From: an uncultured Clostridia bacterium
Lineage (GTDB): Bacteria; Bacillota; Clostridia; Oscillospirales; CAG-272
DNA length: 64,000 bases
NCBI GenBank assembly: GCA_947630015.1
Contig: CANRFY010000009.1
Span: forward strand, 18,368-82,367
Direction: 5' to 3'
Part shown: positions 36,149 to 45,657 of the stretch, in pieces
Numbering within the stretch: position 1 is the stretch's first letter
How the letters are laid out: every line of letters starts with the position of its first letter
The notes under the pieces: generated by a model
Told to the model about the DNA's origin: nothing
Database searches by the model: none
Seen by the model: the letters and a program-made list of their open reading frames with translations, nothing else
Program-made: the position numbers and the translations under genes

Positions 36149-37690
36149 ATGGCGACGCTGCACGATTTGAAATTCCCCTATGACAGGGGAGCGATGGTGA
36201 AACGAACGCGGGAGAACCCGGGATGGCTCCATTTCGGCGCGGGAAACATTTTTCGCGCGTTCCCGTGCGCGCTTTGCGAGCGGATGCTGCAAAGCGGCGC
36301 GTATGATCGCGGCGTCATAGCCGCCGAAGGCTTTGACGGCGAGATCATAGAGAAGATATACGCGCCGTATGACAATGTGTCGCTGCTTGTGACGCTGCAT
36401 GGCGACGGACACGTCGAAAAATCCCCGATCGGCAGCGTGGCGGAGGCGATCTATGTCGCCGACGGCATGGAGAGGCTGCGGGAGATATTCGCGTCGGAGT
36501 CGCTTCAGCTCATAAGCTTCACGATCACGGAAAAGGGGTACGCGATCCCGAAGGCGATCCGCGATCTCGATTACGCGCCGGCGGACGCCGGATCGTTTAT
36601 GGGGCAGCTCACGTATTTATTGAGCTGTCGCTACGAAAGCGGCGCGCATCCGATAACGCTTTTGTCGATGGACAACTGCTCGGGCAACGGCGACAAGCTG
36701 AGAGCCGCTGTCATGGCGTATGCGAACGGATGGATAGAGCGCGGCGCGCTGTCGAAGGGCTTCGGCGAATGGCTCACTGACGAGGGGAGCGTTGCGTTTC
36801 CGTGTTCGATGATAGACAAGATCACGCCGCGTCCCGACGCGCGCGTGGCGAAGCTTTTAAACGACGAGGGCTTCACCGACACGGAGACGGTTGTTACTGC
36901 GAAAAGCACGTACATAGCGCCGTTTGTGAATGCGGAAGCGCCGCAGTATCTCGTCGTCGAGGACAAATTCCCCGCCGGACGTCCGCCGCTTGAGACTGTC
37001 GGCGTCATATTCACCGACCGCGAGACGGTGGCGAAGACGGAGCGCATGAAGGTCTCGACGTGTCTGAATCCGCTTCACACCTCGCTTGCCGTATACGGAT
37101 GTCTGCTCGGTTTTTCGCTGATCAGCGACGAGATGAAGGACGCGGATCTTTGCCGTCTTGTAAACAGGCTCGGATATGTGGAGGGACTGCCGGTCGTGAC
37201 AGACCCGGGCATCATCTCGCCGCGCGATTTCATCGACGAGGTTGTGAACGTGCGTTTGCCGAATCCGTTCATGCCCGATTCGCCGCAGCGCATTGCGACG
37301 GACACGTCGCAGAAGCTGGGCGTGCGGTTCGGTCAGACCGTGAAGGAGTACATGGCGCGCGGCCTCGACATGGACGCGCTTGTGGCTGTGCCGCTCGTAT
37401 ACGCGTGCTGGTGCCGGTATCTGCTCGCCGTCGACGACGAGGGAAAGCCGTTCGTACCGAGTACGGATCCGCTGCTTGCGGAATGTCAGGCGCATCTCGC
37501 CGGCGTGAAGCTCGGCGACGCGCTGACGCAGTCGGAGGCGGAATCGATCCTGCGTCCGATCTTGTCCGACGAGCGCATCTTCGCCTATGACGTGACGAAA
37601 ACGCCCCTGTTCGCCCGCGCCGCGGGATTCTTCGCGCAAATGGTATCGGCGGCGGGCGCCGTCCGCCGCAGCCTCTCGGCGATAAAGTGA
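36149..37690 (+). CDS. Mannitol dehydrogenase family (fructuronate reductase/UxuB-like)
   Basis: WLHFGAGNIFRAFPCALCERML, LSMDNCSGNGDKLRAAVMAYA, FPCSMIDKITPRP, KLRLLNPLHTSLA-like STCLNPLHTSLAVYG. Confidence 0.9.
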   Translation: MATLHDLKFPYDRGAMVKRTRENPGWLHFGAGNIFRAFPCALCERMLQSGAYDRGVIAAEGFDGEIIEKIYAPYDNVSLLVTLHGDGHVEKSPIGSVAEAIYVADGMERLREIFASESLQLISFTITEKGYAIPKAIRDLDYAPADAGSFMGQLTYLLSCRYESGAHPITLLSMDNCSGNGDKLRAAVMAYANGWIERGALSKGFGEWLTDEGSVAFPCSMIDKITPRPDARVAKLLNDEGFTDTETVVTAKSTYIAPFVNAEAPQYLVVEDKFPAGRPPLETVGVIFTDRETVAKTERMKVSTCLNPLHTSLAVYGCLLGFSLISDEMKDADLCRLVNRLGYVEGLPVVTDPGIISPRDFIDEVVNVRLPNPFMPDSPQRIATDTSQKLGVRFGQTVKEYMARGLDMDALVAVPLVYACWCRYLLAVDDEGKPFVPSTDPLLAECQAHLAGVKLGDALTQSEAESILRPILSDERIFAYDVTKTPLFARAAGFFAQMVSAAGAVRRSLSAIK

Positions 37691-37699
37691 TTTTATTAT

Positions 37700-38112
37700 A
37701 TTCGGGGTTTCACCCCGAACCCTGACTTAAGGAACTTCTTATAATGAAGTCGAACTTTCCGCAAGCGGAAAGTTAGCAGATGCTTCGCATCTGCCCCCTT
37801 AAGAATCTCTTCAAAACTTATTTGACAGGGTTATAGGGCAAGTGCGTTTGCCTCTGCGCCGCACGTTCGTGCATCGACGAAGTAGTCACGCGGGCGCGAA
37901 CACCGATGGTTTAAGGTGAGTGTGTTCGTTTCTGCGCCGCACGTTTGTGCAAGGGCGAAGTAGTCGCGCGGGCGCGAACACCGAAGGGTGAGGTCAAGTG
38001 TGTTTGCCTCTGCGATGTACGTTCGTGCAAGGGCGAAGTAGTCGTGCGGGCGCGAACACCGATTGGTGAGGGCAAGTGTGTTTGCCTCTGCGATGCGCGT
38101 TCGTGTGCGAAA
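37700..38112. repeat. Repeat family A, 78-bp tandem units (4 copies)
   Basis: TCTGCG anchors at 37853, 37931, 38009, 38087 (exact 78-bp steps); each unit holds GCGAACAC..GTGT(T)TGCCTC elements of family A; preceded by CGGGGTTTCACCCCG and a disrupted TTAAGGAACTTCTTATAA palindrome. Confidence 0.92.
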
Positions 38113-38154
38113 GGGCAAGCCGGAACGCGGCGCAGGTATATTTCAATAAACGAA

Positions 38155-38182
38155 CCGGAGCTTCTGTGGCGGAAGCTCCGGT
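38155..38182. terminator. Intrinsic terminator-like hairpin 3' of amidase
   Basis: CCGGAGCTTC tgtggc GGAAGCTCCGG. Confidence 0.65.
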
Positions 38183-38228
38183 TGATTATTACGGTTAGCG
38201 CGAGATATTCTACAGCCGTCTAACGATG

Positions 38229-39014
38229 TTATGCAGCCGTAGAAGATTCCGTGTCCGCGTATGGCTCGGCGAAAATATCGTCGACGAGCGCGCGCCACGC
38301 GTCCTCATTCTCGACGTAGTAATTCGGACACATTTTACCCGTCACGTCGTAGTGGCGGATCACGTTTTCGGGCGTAATGCCGTAGACGTCGACGAGGAAT
38401 CTGCACAGCCTGATGAGGGACGCGTATGTTTCATCGTTGAATTTTCCTTCGGCGTCGGGATGGCAGCATTCGATCGAAACGGTGTCGTGATTGCGAAAAT
38501 TGGAGCAGTACGCGACCTCGCCGAGCGGGACGCAGAGGATCACCTCGCCGTCGAGACCGACGATGAAATTGCTGCTCGCGTAAGTTTCGCCCGATTTGGC
38601 GAGGCTCGCGAAATAATTGCGGTTCGCTTTAGCCGTTGTCGACGGATTGCCGACGTAATGAATTACGATGCCGACGATCTCATCTGTCGGCTCGCCGGGG
38701 CGCGAAAATTCGTTTTTCGGCAAAAGATCGACAGTGATCCAGTCCGGCAGCTCGACGATCTCGCCGTCGTTGCCGACGGACGGCGTCGTCGTTTCCTCGT
38801 CTCTGCCGCCGAAAAGGCCGCCCAAAAATCCGCCGCCGCCATCGGTGCCGTCCCCGCCTCCGGCGTTATTATCGCTTTTGAAAATATGCGCTATCGCAAA
38901 GCACGCAGCCGTGATTATCACAGCCGCGATCACGACGGCGATCGCGATGCCGACTGCGGTCTCCGACCGCCGTTTCGCCATCGATCCCGATTTTGTCTTA
39001 TCCTTGAATTCCAT
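38229..39014 (-). CDS. N-acetylmuramoyl-L-alanine amidase domain protein, membrane anchored
   Basis: TM near N-terminus; VGIVIHYVGNPSTTAKANRNYFASL, SSNFIVGLDGEVILCVPLGEVAYCSNFRNHDTVSIECCHPD, VIRHYDVTGKMCPNYY. Confidence 0.9.
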   Translation of the reverse strand: MEFKDKTKSGSMAKRRSETAVGIAIAVVIAAVIITAACFAIAHIFKSDNNAGGGDGTDGGGGFLGGLFGGRDEETTTPSVGNDGEIVELPDWITVDLLPKNEFSRPGEPTDEIVGIVIHYVGNPSTTAKANRNYFASLAKSGETYASSNFIVGLDGEVILCVPLGEVAYCSNFRNHDTVSIECCHPDAEGKFNDETYASLIRLCRFLVDVYGITPENVIRHYDVTGKMCPNYYVENEDAWRALVDDIFAEPYADTESSTAA

Positions 39015-39190
39015 AGCTGATGCACACTCCGTCCGACAAGCTATGATAAATTATACTCTAAATCGTGCGGTGTGGCAATATGTACGTGAAAATTGTTGGA
39101 GAGTTTACAAATCGTTAACATTTTGCATATTGAAAAAGCATGGTGAAGTGTGTATAATGTCCGTATAAATCGATGGTAAGGAGGCGCCGG

Positions 39191-40126
39191 ATGAAAAAGC
39201 TCCTGCTTCTCGCCAATCCTGTGGCGGGCGTTACCGGAACTGAACGATATCTGCTTGAAATGATCGACAGGCTCGTTGTCGGCGGCTTCGAGGTGACCGT
39301 CGAGACGACGCAGCATAAGGGACATCTGACCGAGATCATAACGGAAAAGGGCAGCGCATATGACGTCGTCGCCGTTTCGGGCGGCGACGGAACGCTCAAT
39401 GAGGCGATCTGCGCGCTCATAAAGATGAAGGACGACGGCGTAAAGCTGCCGAAGCTCGGCTATATTCCGGCCGGAACTGTCAACGATTTCGCGCGCAGCC
39501 ACGATATCCCGACGTTTATGCCGGACGCCGCCGACGTTATCGCGCGCGGCGTGGCGCGCGGATGCGATATCGGCATCCTCGGCGATCGGCCGTTCGTGTA
39601 TGTGGCCGCGTTCGGCACGTTCACGGATACGTCGTACAGCACGCCGCAGAAATGGAAAAACATATTCGGCAGAGTCGCGTATTTCTTTCACGGCGCGTCG
39701 CGCCTGCGTCTTGCGCTCCGTCCGTATAAGATGAAGATCGAATACGAGGGAGGCGAGGTCGAGGGCGAGTTCGTATACGGGATGGCGTCGAATTCGCGTT
39801 CAGTCGGCGGAATGAGACTGCCGCTCAAAACGCCGATGTCGCTCGACGACGGCAAATTTGAGGTGATGCTGTTCAAGATGCCGTCGACGGCGCGCCGTCT
39901 GCGCAAGCTTGCAAAGGCGCTGTTTGAGCGTCAGGCGGACGGATTCGAGGCGTATGTGTTCTCGACGTCATGGATGAGGATCGTATCGGAGGAGCCTGTC
40001 TCATGGACGACGGACGGCGAATTCGGCGGCGAATACACGGACGTGACGGTCGGGATACGCGACCGCGCGATCGAGATCATAGTGCCGGAGGGATGCAAAT
40101 ACTTCGGCAGAGCTAAGGAAATATAA
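39191..40126 (+). CDS. Diacylglycerol/lipid kinase family protein (YegS/BmrU-like)
   Basis: MKKLLLLANPVAGV, VVAVSGGDGTLNEAICAL, LGYIPAGTVNDFARSHDIP; RBS AAGGAGG upstream of this ATG. Confidence 0.92.
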   Translation: MKKLLLLANPVAGVTGTERYLLEMIDRLVVGGFEVTVETTQHKGHLTEIITEKGSAYDVVAVSGGDGTLNEAICALIKMKDDGVKLPKLGYIPAGTVNDFARSHDIPTFMPDAADVIARGVARGCDIGILGDRPFVYVAAFGTFTDTSYSTPQKWKNIFGRVAYFFHGASRLRLALRPYKMKIEYEGGEVEGEFVYGMASNSRSVGGMRLPLKTPMSLDDGKFEVMLFKMPSTARRLRKLAKALFERQADGFEAYVFSTSWMRIVSEEPVSWTTDGEFGGEYTDVTVGIRDRAIEIIVPEGCKYFGRAKEI

Positions 40127-40130
40127 TATG

Positions 40131-40163
40131 GACCGCGGGACGCGAGCGCCGGCGGTCTTTTTC
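40131..40163 (+). terminator. Intrinsic terminator after lipid kinase
   Basis: GACCGC gggacgcgagcgccg GCGGTC TTTTTC. Confidence 0.6.
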
Positions 40164-40342
40164 GTTGGCCCTTAAAATGCCCGCAGAATACGGATTTTCT
40201 ACCGCCGGTAGAGACAGCTTTCCCGCTCTCTACCGGCGCGGAACGAACGGGCGAGACGCGTTCTCTATCGGTAGGTTGCAAATCGGGGTCTTTATGGGAT
40301 AAAATATGCGCACAAGGGATTTGGAAAGGAGACTGTGATCCC

Positions 40343-41038
40343 ATGACCGAAACGAAGAACGCGCGCACACGCCGCACTCCGCTCTGCAAACGAAATCTTC
40401 CCGATTATACGCACGGGGAGGAAATGTTCAATATGATCTCGCACATCGTAGGCGGCGCGATAGGCGTCGTCGCGCTCGTTTTGTGCGTGATCGTGTCCGC
40501 GCTGCATCACGACGCGTGGGCCGTCGTCGGCTCCGCCGTCTACGGCGCGTCGCTGATAACGCTTTATACGATGTCGAGCGTTTATCACGGCCTGCGGCCG
40601 AATATGGCGAAAAAGGTGATGCAGGTCATAGATCACTGCACGATATATTTTCTGATCGCCGGCACGTATACGCCGATCGTGCTGACGCGCATCCGCAGAT
40701 ATTCGCCGGGCTGGGGCTGGGGACTGTTCGGCGTCGTGTGGGGACTCGCCGCGCTCGCGACCGTCTTTACCGCGATCGATCTGCGTAAGTACAGGGCTTT
40801 TTCAATGCTGTGCTATATCGGGATGGGATGGAGCATCGTGTTCGCTGCAAAGCCCGCGCTCGCGGCGCTTCCTGCGCCGGCGCTGTGGTATCTCTTGGCG
40901 GGCGGCATTTCGTATACGGTCGGCGCGATCCTGTACGGATTCGGCACAAGGAAACGGTATATGCACTCCGTGTTCCATCTGTTCGTCGTCGCGGGCAGCG
41001 TGCTGCAATTGATCGCGATCCTGTTTTATGTGATATAG
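40343..41038 (+). CDS. Hemolysin III / PAQR family protein
   Basis: YTHGEEMFNMISHIVGGAIG, YGASLITLYTMSSVYHGL, MQVIDHCTIYFLIAGTYTPIVL, FHLFVVAGSVLQLIAI. Confidence 0.92.
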   Translation: MTETKNARTRRTPLCKRNLPDYTHGEEMFNMISHIVGGAIGVVALVLCVIVSALHHDAWAVVGSAVYGASLITLYTMSSVYHGLRPNMAKKVMQVIDHCTIYFLIAGTYTPIVLTRIRRYSPGWGWGLFGVVWGLAALATVFTAIDLRKYRAFSMLCYIGMGWSIVFAAKPALAALPAPALWYLLAGGISYTVGAILYGFGTRKRYMHSVFHLFVVAGSVLQLIAILFYVI

Positions 41039-41121
41039 CGCCGATAAATTCGGTCCGCGCCGCCGGCGCACGATGGAAAATCGGATGCTGCCGTTTGCAA
41101 CATAATATTGCATTGATTATG

Positions 41122-41345
41122 AATGGAGCCTTTCCGCTTGCGGAAAGGCTCCATTTGAGTCAGGGTGCGGGGCCTTGCCCCGCGAAACCCATCGGTGTTC
41201 GCGCTCGCGCGACTACTTCGCCATTGCATGAACGACAGATGCAGAGACGAACACACTTGCCCCATAGCCCCTGTCATAAAAATTCTTGAAGATTCTTAAG
41301 GAACTTCTTATAAGAAGTTCCTTAAGTGGGGTTTGGGGCAACGCC
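41122..41345. repeat. Repeat family A, single unit plus flanking hairpins
   Basis: TGGAGCCTTTCC gcttgc GGAAAGGCTCCA; GTGTTCGCGCTCGCGCGACTACTTCG...; 30-bp palindrome TTAAGGAACTTCTTATAAGAAGTTCCTTAA at 41296-41325; GGGGCAACGCCCC. Confidence 0.92.
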
Positions 41346-41365
41346 CCAAAAACATAAATATCTCG

Positions 41366-42592
41366 TCACCCGTCGCGGCGAGCGTCGTATTCGCGCGGCT
41401 CGCAGCCGCGGCGGACGTAGTAGACTTTCCGCGAGTCCCACGCCTCGCGGCAGAGCGCGTCGAAATCGAGGCGCGATTCCTGCTCGATCACGCGGTCAAG
41501 CTCGGGCCTCGTCTTCGGATGCTGAGGCGTGAATACGGTGCAGCAGTCCTCGTAGGGGAGGATCGACGTCTCGAACGCGCCGATCTTGCGCGAGGCTGAG
41601 ATGATGTCCTCCTTGTCCATCCCGATGCAGGGACGGAACACGGGCATCGAGACGACGGCGTCCGTCACGGTCAGCGCCTGCATCGTCTGGCTCGCGACCT
41701 GACCGAGACTTTCGCCCGTGACGAGCGCCTGCGCGCCCGTGTGACGCGCCGTCTTTTCCGCAAGCGTCATCATAAACCGACGCAGAAGGATCGTGAAATA
41801 ATCGTTGTCGCAGACGTCGCGCAGCACCTCCTGTATGTGCGTGACGGAGATGACGTGAACGCGGATCGCGAGGCTCCAATCGGTGAGGATCGAGGCGAGC
41901 GCAAGCACCTTGCCGCGCGCCTGCTCGCTCGTGTACGGGATGCTCTCAAAATGAACGGCGTCGACGGCGACGCCGCGCTTCATCATCATGTATCCGGCGA
42001 CCGGACTGTCTATGCCGCCCGACAAAAGCAGAAGCGCGCGTCCGTTCGTGCCGGCGGGCAGACCGCCCGCTCCGCGCTCTTGCCCCGCGTGGATATAGGC
42101 GCCGCGCTCGCGCACCTCGACGGTCACAACGACGTCGGGAGCGCGCAGATCGACCGAGAGATCCGGCATAATGTCGAGGATCGCCTCGCCGACGGAGGCG
42201 GCGATCTCGGGCGATTTCATCGGGAACCGCTTGTCGGAGCGCTTCGCCTCGACCTTGAACGTGCGCGCGCCCGAAATGCGTTCGGGAATATATTCGGCGG
42301 CGACGCGCCGCATATCGCCGATGTCCTTGTCGGCGACGGCGGCGACGCAGATGCCGGAAAATCCGAATACGTGCGCGGCCTCGTCGTACATTTCGTCGAC
42401 GCGGGACGCGGCGTCCGCGTCGTCAGGCTCGATATAAACGGTGCTTTGCGCCGCCCAGATAGAAAACGCGCCGATCTCTTTCGCGCGCCGGCGCAGCTCG
42501 CGCATCATGGCGGCTTCGAACGTCGGACGGTTCGCGCCCTTGAGCGCGACTTCGCCGTATTTGCAAAGTATGACGCGTCTGTTATTTTCCAT
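41366..42592 (-). CDS. thiI: tRNA 4-thiouridine / thiamine sulfurtransferase ThiI
   Basis: MENNRRVILCKYGEVALKGANRPTFE, ALLLLSGGIDSPVAGYMMMKRGV, LVTGESLGQVASQTMQAL, YEDCCTVFTPQHPKTRP. Confidence 0.95.
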   Translation of the reverse strand: MENNRRVILCKYGEVALKGANRPTFEAAMMRELRRRAKEIGAFSIWAAQSTVYIEPDDADAASRVDEMYDEAAHVFGFSGICVAAVADKDIGDMRRVAAEYIPERISGARTFKVEAKRSDKRFPMKSPEIAASVGEAILDIMPDLSVDLRAPDVVVTVEVRERGAYIHAGQERGAGGLPAGTNGRALLLLSGGIDSPVAGYMMMKRGVAVDAVHFESIPYTSEQARGKVLALASILTDWSLAIRVHVISVTHIQEVLRDVCDNDYFTILLRRFMMTLAEKTARHTGAQALVTGESLGQVASQTMQALTVTDAVVSMPVFRPCIGMDKEDIISASRKIGAFETSILPYEDCCTVFTPQHPKTRPELDRVIEQESRLDFDALCREAWDSRKVYYVRRGCEPREYDARRDG

Positions 42593-42815
42593 AAAAACCG
42601 AACCTCCGCCGCGAAAAATGTACAATTTTCCGACACACTCGTTATTTGCCGAGAAAATTTTTGAAAAATCTATTCCATTACAGCGCCGAATATATTATAA
42701 TAGATACGTATAATCCCATAATGCGCGCGATAAAGCGCGGCTGACACTGCATATTATATATCATGGCGCGAATGATTTCAAGAAGAATTTAAAAAAGACA
42801 GTAAGGAGATCGGAC

Positions 42816-43118
42816 ATGGAGAAGTATGATATCGAGATCGCCGGCATCGCGATGACGGTTAAAACCGATGAAAACGAAGATTTCGTCGACTACGTCGTAC
42901 ACGAACTCGATCGAAAGATCACGGAAATGACGAAGCGCAACGTGCGCTGCTCCAAGACGGAGGCGGCGCTTCTGTGCGCGCTCGAATACAACTGCGAACG
43001 CGCGAGACTCGACAAAAAAGTCAAGAATCTCGAGGCGCAGGTGGCGCTCTATACGGCGAACGTCAACAGACTGAAAAGCGAAAACGCGGAGCTGAAATCA
43101 AAGCTCGGGATCGAATAA
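42816..43118 (+). CDS. zapA: Cell division protein ZapA
   Basis: MEKYDIEIAGIAMTVKTDENEDFVDYVVHELDRKITEMTKRN... Confidence 0.88.
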   Translation: MEKYDIEIAGIAMTVKTDENEDFVDYVVHELDRKITEMTKRNVRCSKTEAALLCALEYNCERARLDKKVKNLEAQVALYTANVNRLKSENAELKSKLGIE

Positions 43119-43122
43119 GCTG

Positions 43123-45180
43123 GTGAACGTCCAAAAGCCGGAGCTGCTCGCTCCGGCGGGTACGCCCGAGGCGCTCGCCGCCGCAGTCGCGGCGGGAGCC
43201 GACGCGGTATATTTCGGCACCGGCACGTATAACGCCCGCGCGAACGCGCGCAACTTCGACGCGGACGAGCTTTTCCGCGCCGTTTCGCTCCTGCACGCGC
43301 ACGGGATAAAGGCGCACGTAACGCTCAATATCGCGCTCTTTGACCGCGATATGGAAGGCGCGCTCGAGACGGCGCGCCTCATATACGAGTCGGGAGCGGA
43401 CGCCGCGATCGTGTCAGATCTCGGACTCGCCGCACGCATGAGAAACGAATTTCCGGGGATGGAGCTGCACGCCTCGACACAGGCGGGCGGACACAGCGTC
43501 CGCGATGCGGAATATTTCGCCGGCGTCGGATTTTCGCGCATGGTGTGCGGCCGCGAGCTGTCGCACAGCGATATCAAAACGCTCGCGGAGCGGTCGCCGA
43601 TCGGCATCGAGATGTTCGTGCATGGAGCCGTGTGCGTGTCCGTGTCGGGTCAGTGCCTGTTCAGCTCGCTTGTGGGCGGCAGATCGGGCAACAGAGGCGA
43701 ATGCGCCCAGCCGTGCCGGCTGCCTTACGAATGCGCGGGCGGCGTCTGCTATCCGCTGTCGCCGAAGGATATGTGCCTTGCAGGCCATATGCGCGAGATA
43801 CTGTCGCTCGGCGTATGCTCGCTCAAGATCGAGGGACGTATGCGCGCCCCCGATTACGTTTACGCGGCGACGTCGCTGTACAGGCGGCTCATCGACGAGG
43901 AACGCGACGCGGAGCCTGACGAGATCGCAGCGCTGGCGCGCGTGTTCTCGCGCTCCGGCTTCACGGACGCGTATTTCACGGGCGCGGTCAGGGACGATCC
44001 CGACGCGATGATGGGAGTGCGCACGGAGGAGGATAAATCCTCGACGCGCGCGGAGCGGATCGAGATACCCGATATAGCGGACGTGCCGATCGATAAGATC
44101 AGCGCCAAGATAATCGCCGGCGAGCCGTCGTTTTTGACGGTCGAGGCGAACGGCAGGGCCGTTTCCGTGACGGGCGGCGCGCCGGACGCGGCGATATCGA
44201 GACCGCTGACGGCGGCGGGAGTCGCGGAGAGGCTGTCAAAATTCGGCGGCACGGGATATGCCGTGACGCCGGATACGAAATTTGATATCGAGGTCGGCGA
44301 CGGCCTGATAATGAGTATGTCGGCGATAAACGAGCTGCGGCGGCGCGCCGCGGCCGCGCTTGCGGGGCGGCGTCAATACGGCGGGAGCCGTCCTGTCGTC
44401 TGCGAACGCATAAAGCGGCCCGATCGGCCGATATTGACGGCGGAATTTTTGCGCGCGGATGCGGTAACGGACGCGGCGCGCGCGTATTTTGACCGCATAT
44501 ATCTGCCGCTCGACGAGTATGATAGTATTGCGGACGGATTCACGCTCCCGCCCGTGATAGTCGATTCGGACGAGGCGGCCGTCAGGGACGCGATCGAACG
44601 CGCCGTTCTGAGCGGCGCGAAATATGCCTTAATATCGGGCGCGGGACAGACGGCGCTCACCGACGGATACGGCCTTTCCGTCACGGCAAGTCACAGATTC
44701 AATATCTGCGGCACGGACGCCGCATCAGCCGCGCTCCGCGCGGGCGCGGATATCGTAACGCTGTCGCCGGAGGCGACGGCGGCGCAGATGAGGGACATAG
44801 CGGCGAGGGCGCCGTCGGCGGCGATCGTGTACGGACGCGTGCCGCTGATGACGACGGGACGCTGCATAATCCATGCCGCCGCAGGCGGCAGATGCGCGTG
44901 CGGACGCGATCCCGTATGGCTGACCGACAGGCGCGGCGCGCGTTTCCCGATGTGGGGGCTGCGATCGTGCGGCACCGTCATATACAACAGCGTCCCCGTC
45001 TATATGGCGGACAAGGAGGACGAACTGCAAAAGATCGGCCTTTGCGCGCGTCATTTCATATTCACCGACGAGGACGGAGCCGCCGTCGACGCGGTAATCG
45101 ACGCATATAAGCGCGGCACACCGCCGCGCGGAGATATAAGGCGCATAAAAGCGCCGTCGGGCGGAAGAAAAGAAAAATAA
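43123..45180 (+). CDS. Peptidase U32 family protein
   Basis: KPELLAPAGTPEALAAAVAAGADAVYFGTGTYNARANARNF, ELHASTQAGGHS, FVHGAVCVSVSGQCLFSSLVGGRSGNRGECAQPCRLPYE, CSLKIEGRMRAPDYV. Confidence 0.95.
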   Translation: MNVQKPELLAPAGTPEALAAAVAAGADAVYFGTGTYNARANARNFDADELFRAVSLLHAHGIKAHVTLNIALFDRDMEGALETARLIYESGADAAIVSDLGLAARMRNEFPGMELHASTQAGGHSVRDAEYFAGVGFSRMVCGRELSHSDIKTLAERSPIGIEMFVHGAVCVSVSGQCLFSSLVGGRSGNRGECAQPCRLPYECAGGVCYPLSPKDMCLAGHMREILSLGVCSLKIEGRMRAPDYVYAATSLYRRLIDEERDAEPDEIAALARVFSRSGFTDAYFTGAVRDDPDAMMGVRTEEDKSSTRAERIEIPDIADVPIDKISAKIIAGEPSFLTVEANGRAVSVTGGAPDAAISRPLTAAGVAERLSKFGGTGYAVTPDTKFDIEVGDGLIMSMSAINELRRRAAAALAGRRQYGGSRPVVCERIKRPDRPILTAEFLRADAVTDAARAYFDRIYLPLDEYDSIADGFTLPPVIVDSDEAAVRDAIERAVLSGAKYALISGAGQTALTDGYGLSVTASHRFNICGTDAASAALRAGADIVTLSPEATAAQMRDIAARAPSAAIVYGRVPLMTTGRCIIHAAAGGRCACGRDPVWLTDRRGARFPMWGLRSCGTVIYNSVPVYMADKEDELQKIGLCARHFIFTDEDGAAVDAVIDAYKRGTPPRGDIRRIKAPSGGRKEK

Positions 45181-45210
45181 CAAGCAGGCAAAAAGAAAGG
45201 AAATATCATC

Positions 45211-45657
45211 ATGGTCAGAGTCGAACTTAAATTCAAACGTCTGCGCGAGGACGCGCCGCTTCCACAATACGCGACCGCGGGTTCCGCGGCGCTCGATCTG
45301 CGCTACTGCGGCGATACGAGCATTACGCTCGCCGTCGGCGAGATCGAATCGATACCGACAGGCATCGCGATCGAGGTGCCGGACGGATGCGCCGCCGTCG
45401 TATGCGCGCGCAGCGGGCTTGCGACTAAGCGCGGGATCTCGCTCGCAAACGGCATCGGATTGATCGATCCCGATTACAGGGGCGAGCTTTGCGTGGCGCT
45501 GAAGAATCACGGCTCCGCGCTGTTCACCGTCCACCCGGGCGACAGAATAGCGCAGCTCATGATAATCCCGATCTATTCGGCGAAGCTCGTCGAGGTCGCG
45601 GAGCTTGAAAAGACGGAGCGCGGAGAGGGCGGATTCGGCTCCACGGGCATCAAATAA
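45211..45657 (+). CDS. dut: dUTP diphosphatase
   Basis: LPQYATAGSAALDLR, ARSGLATKRGISLANGIGLIDPDYRGELCVALKNHG, GDRIAQLMIIPI, RGEGGFGSTG. Confidence 0.97.
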   Translation: MVRVELKFKRLREDAPLPQYATAGSAALDLRYCGDTSITLAVGEIESIPTGIAIEVPDGCAAVVCARSGLATKRGISLANGIGLIDPDYRGELCVALKNHGSALFTVHPGDRIAQLMIIPIYSAKLVEVAELEKTERGEGGFGSTGIK

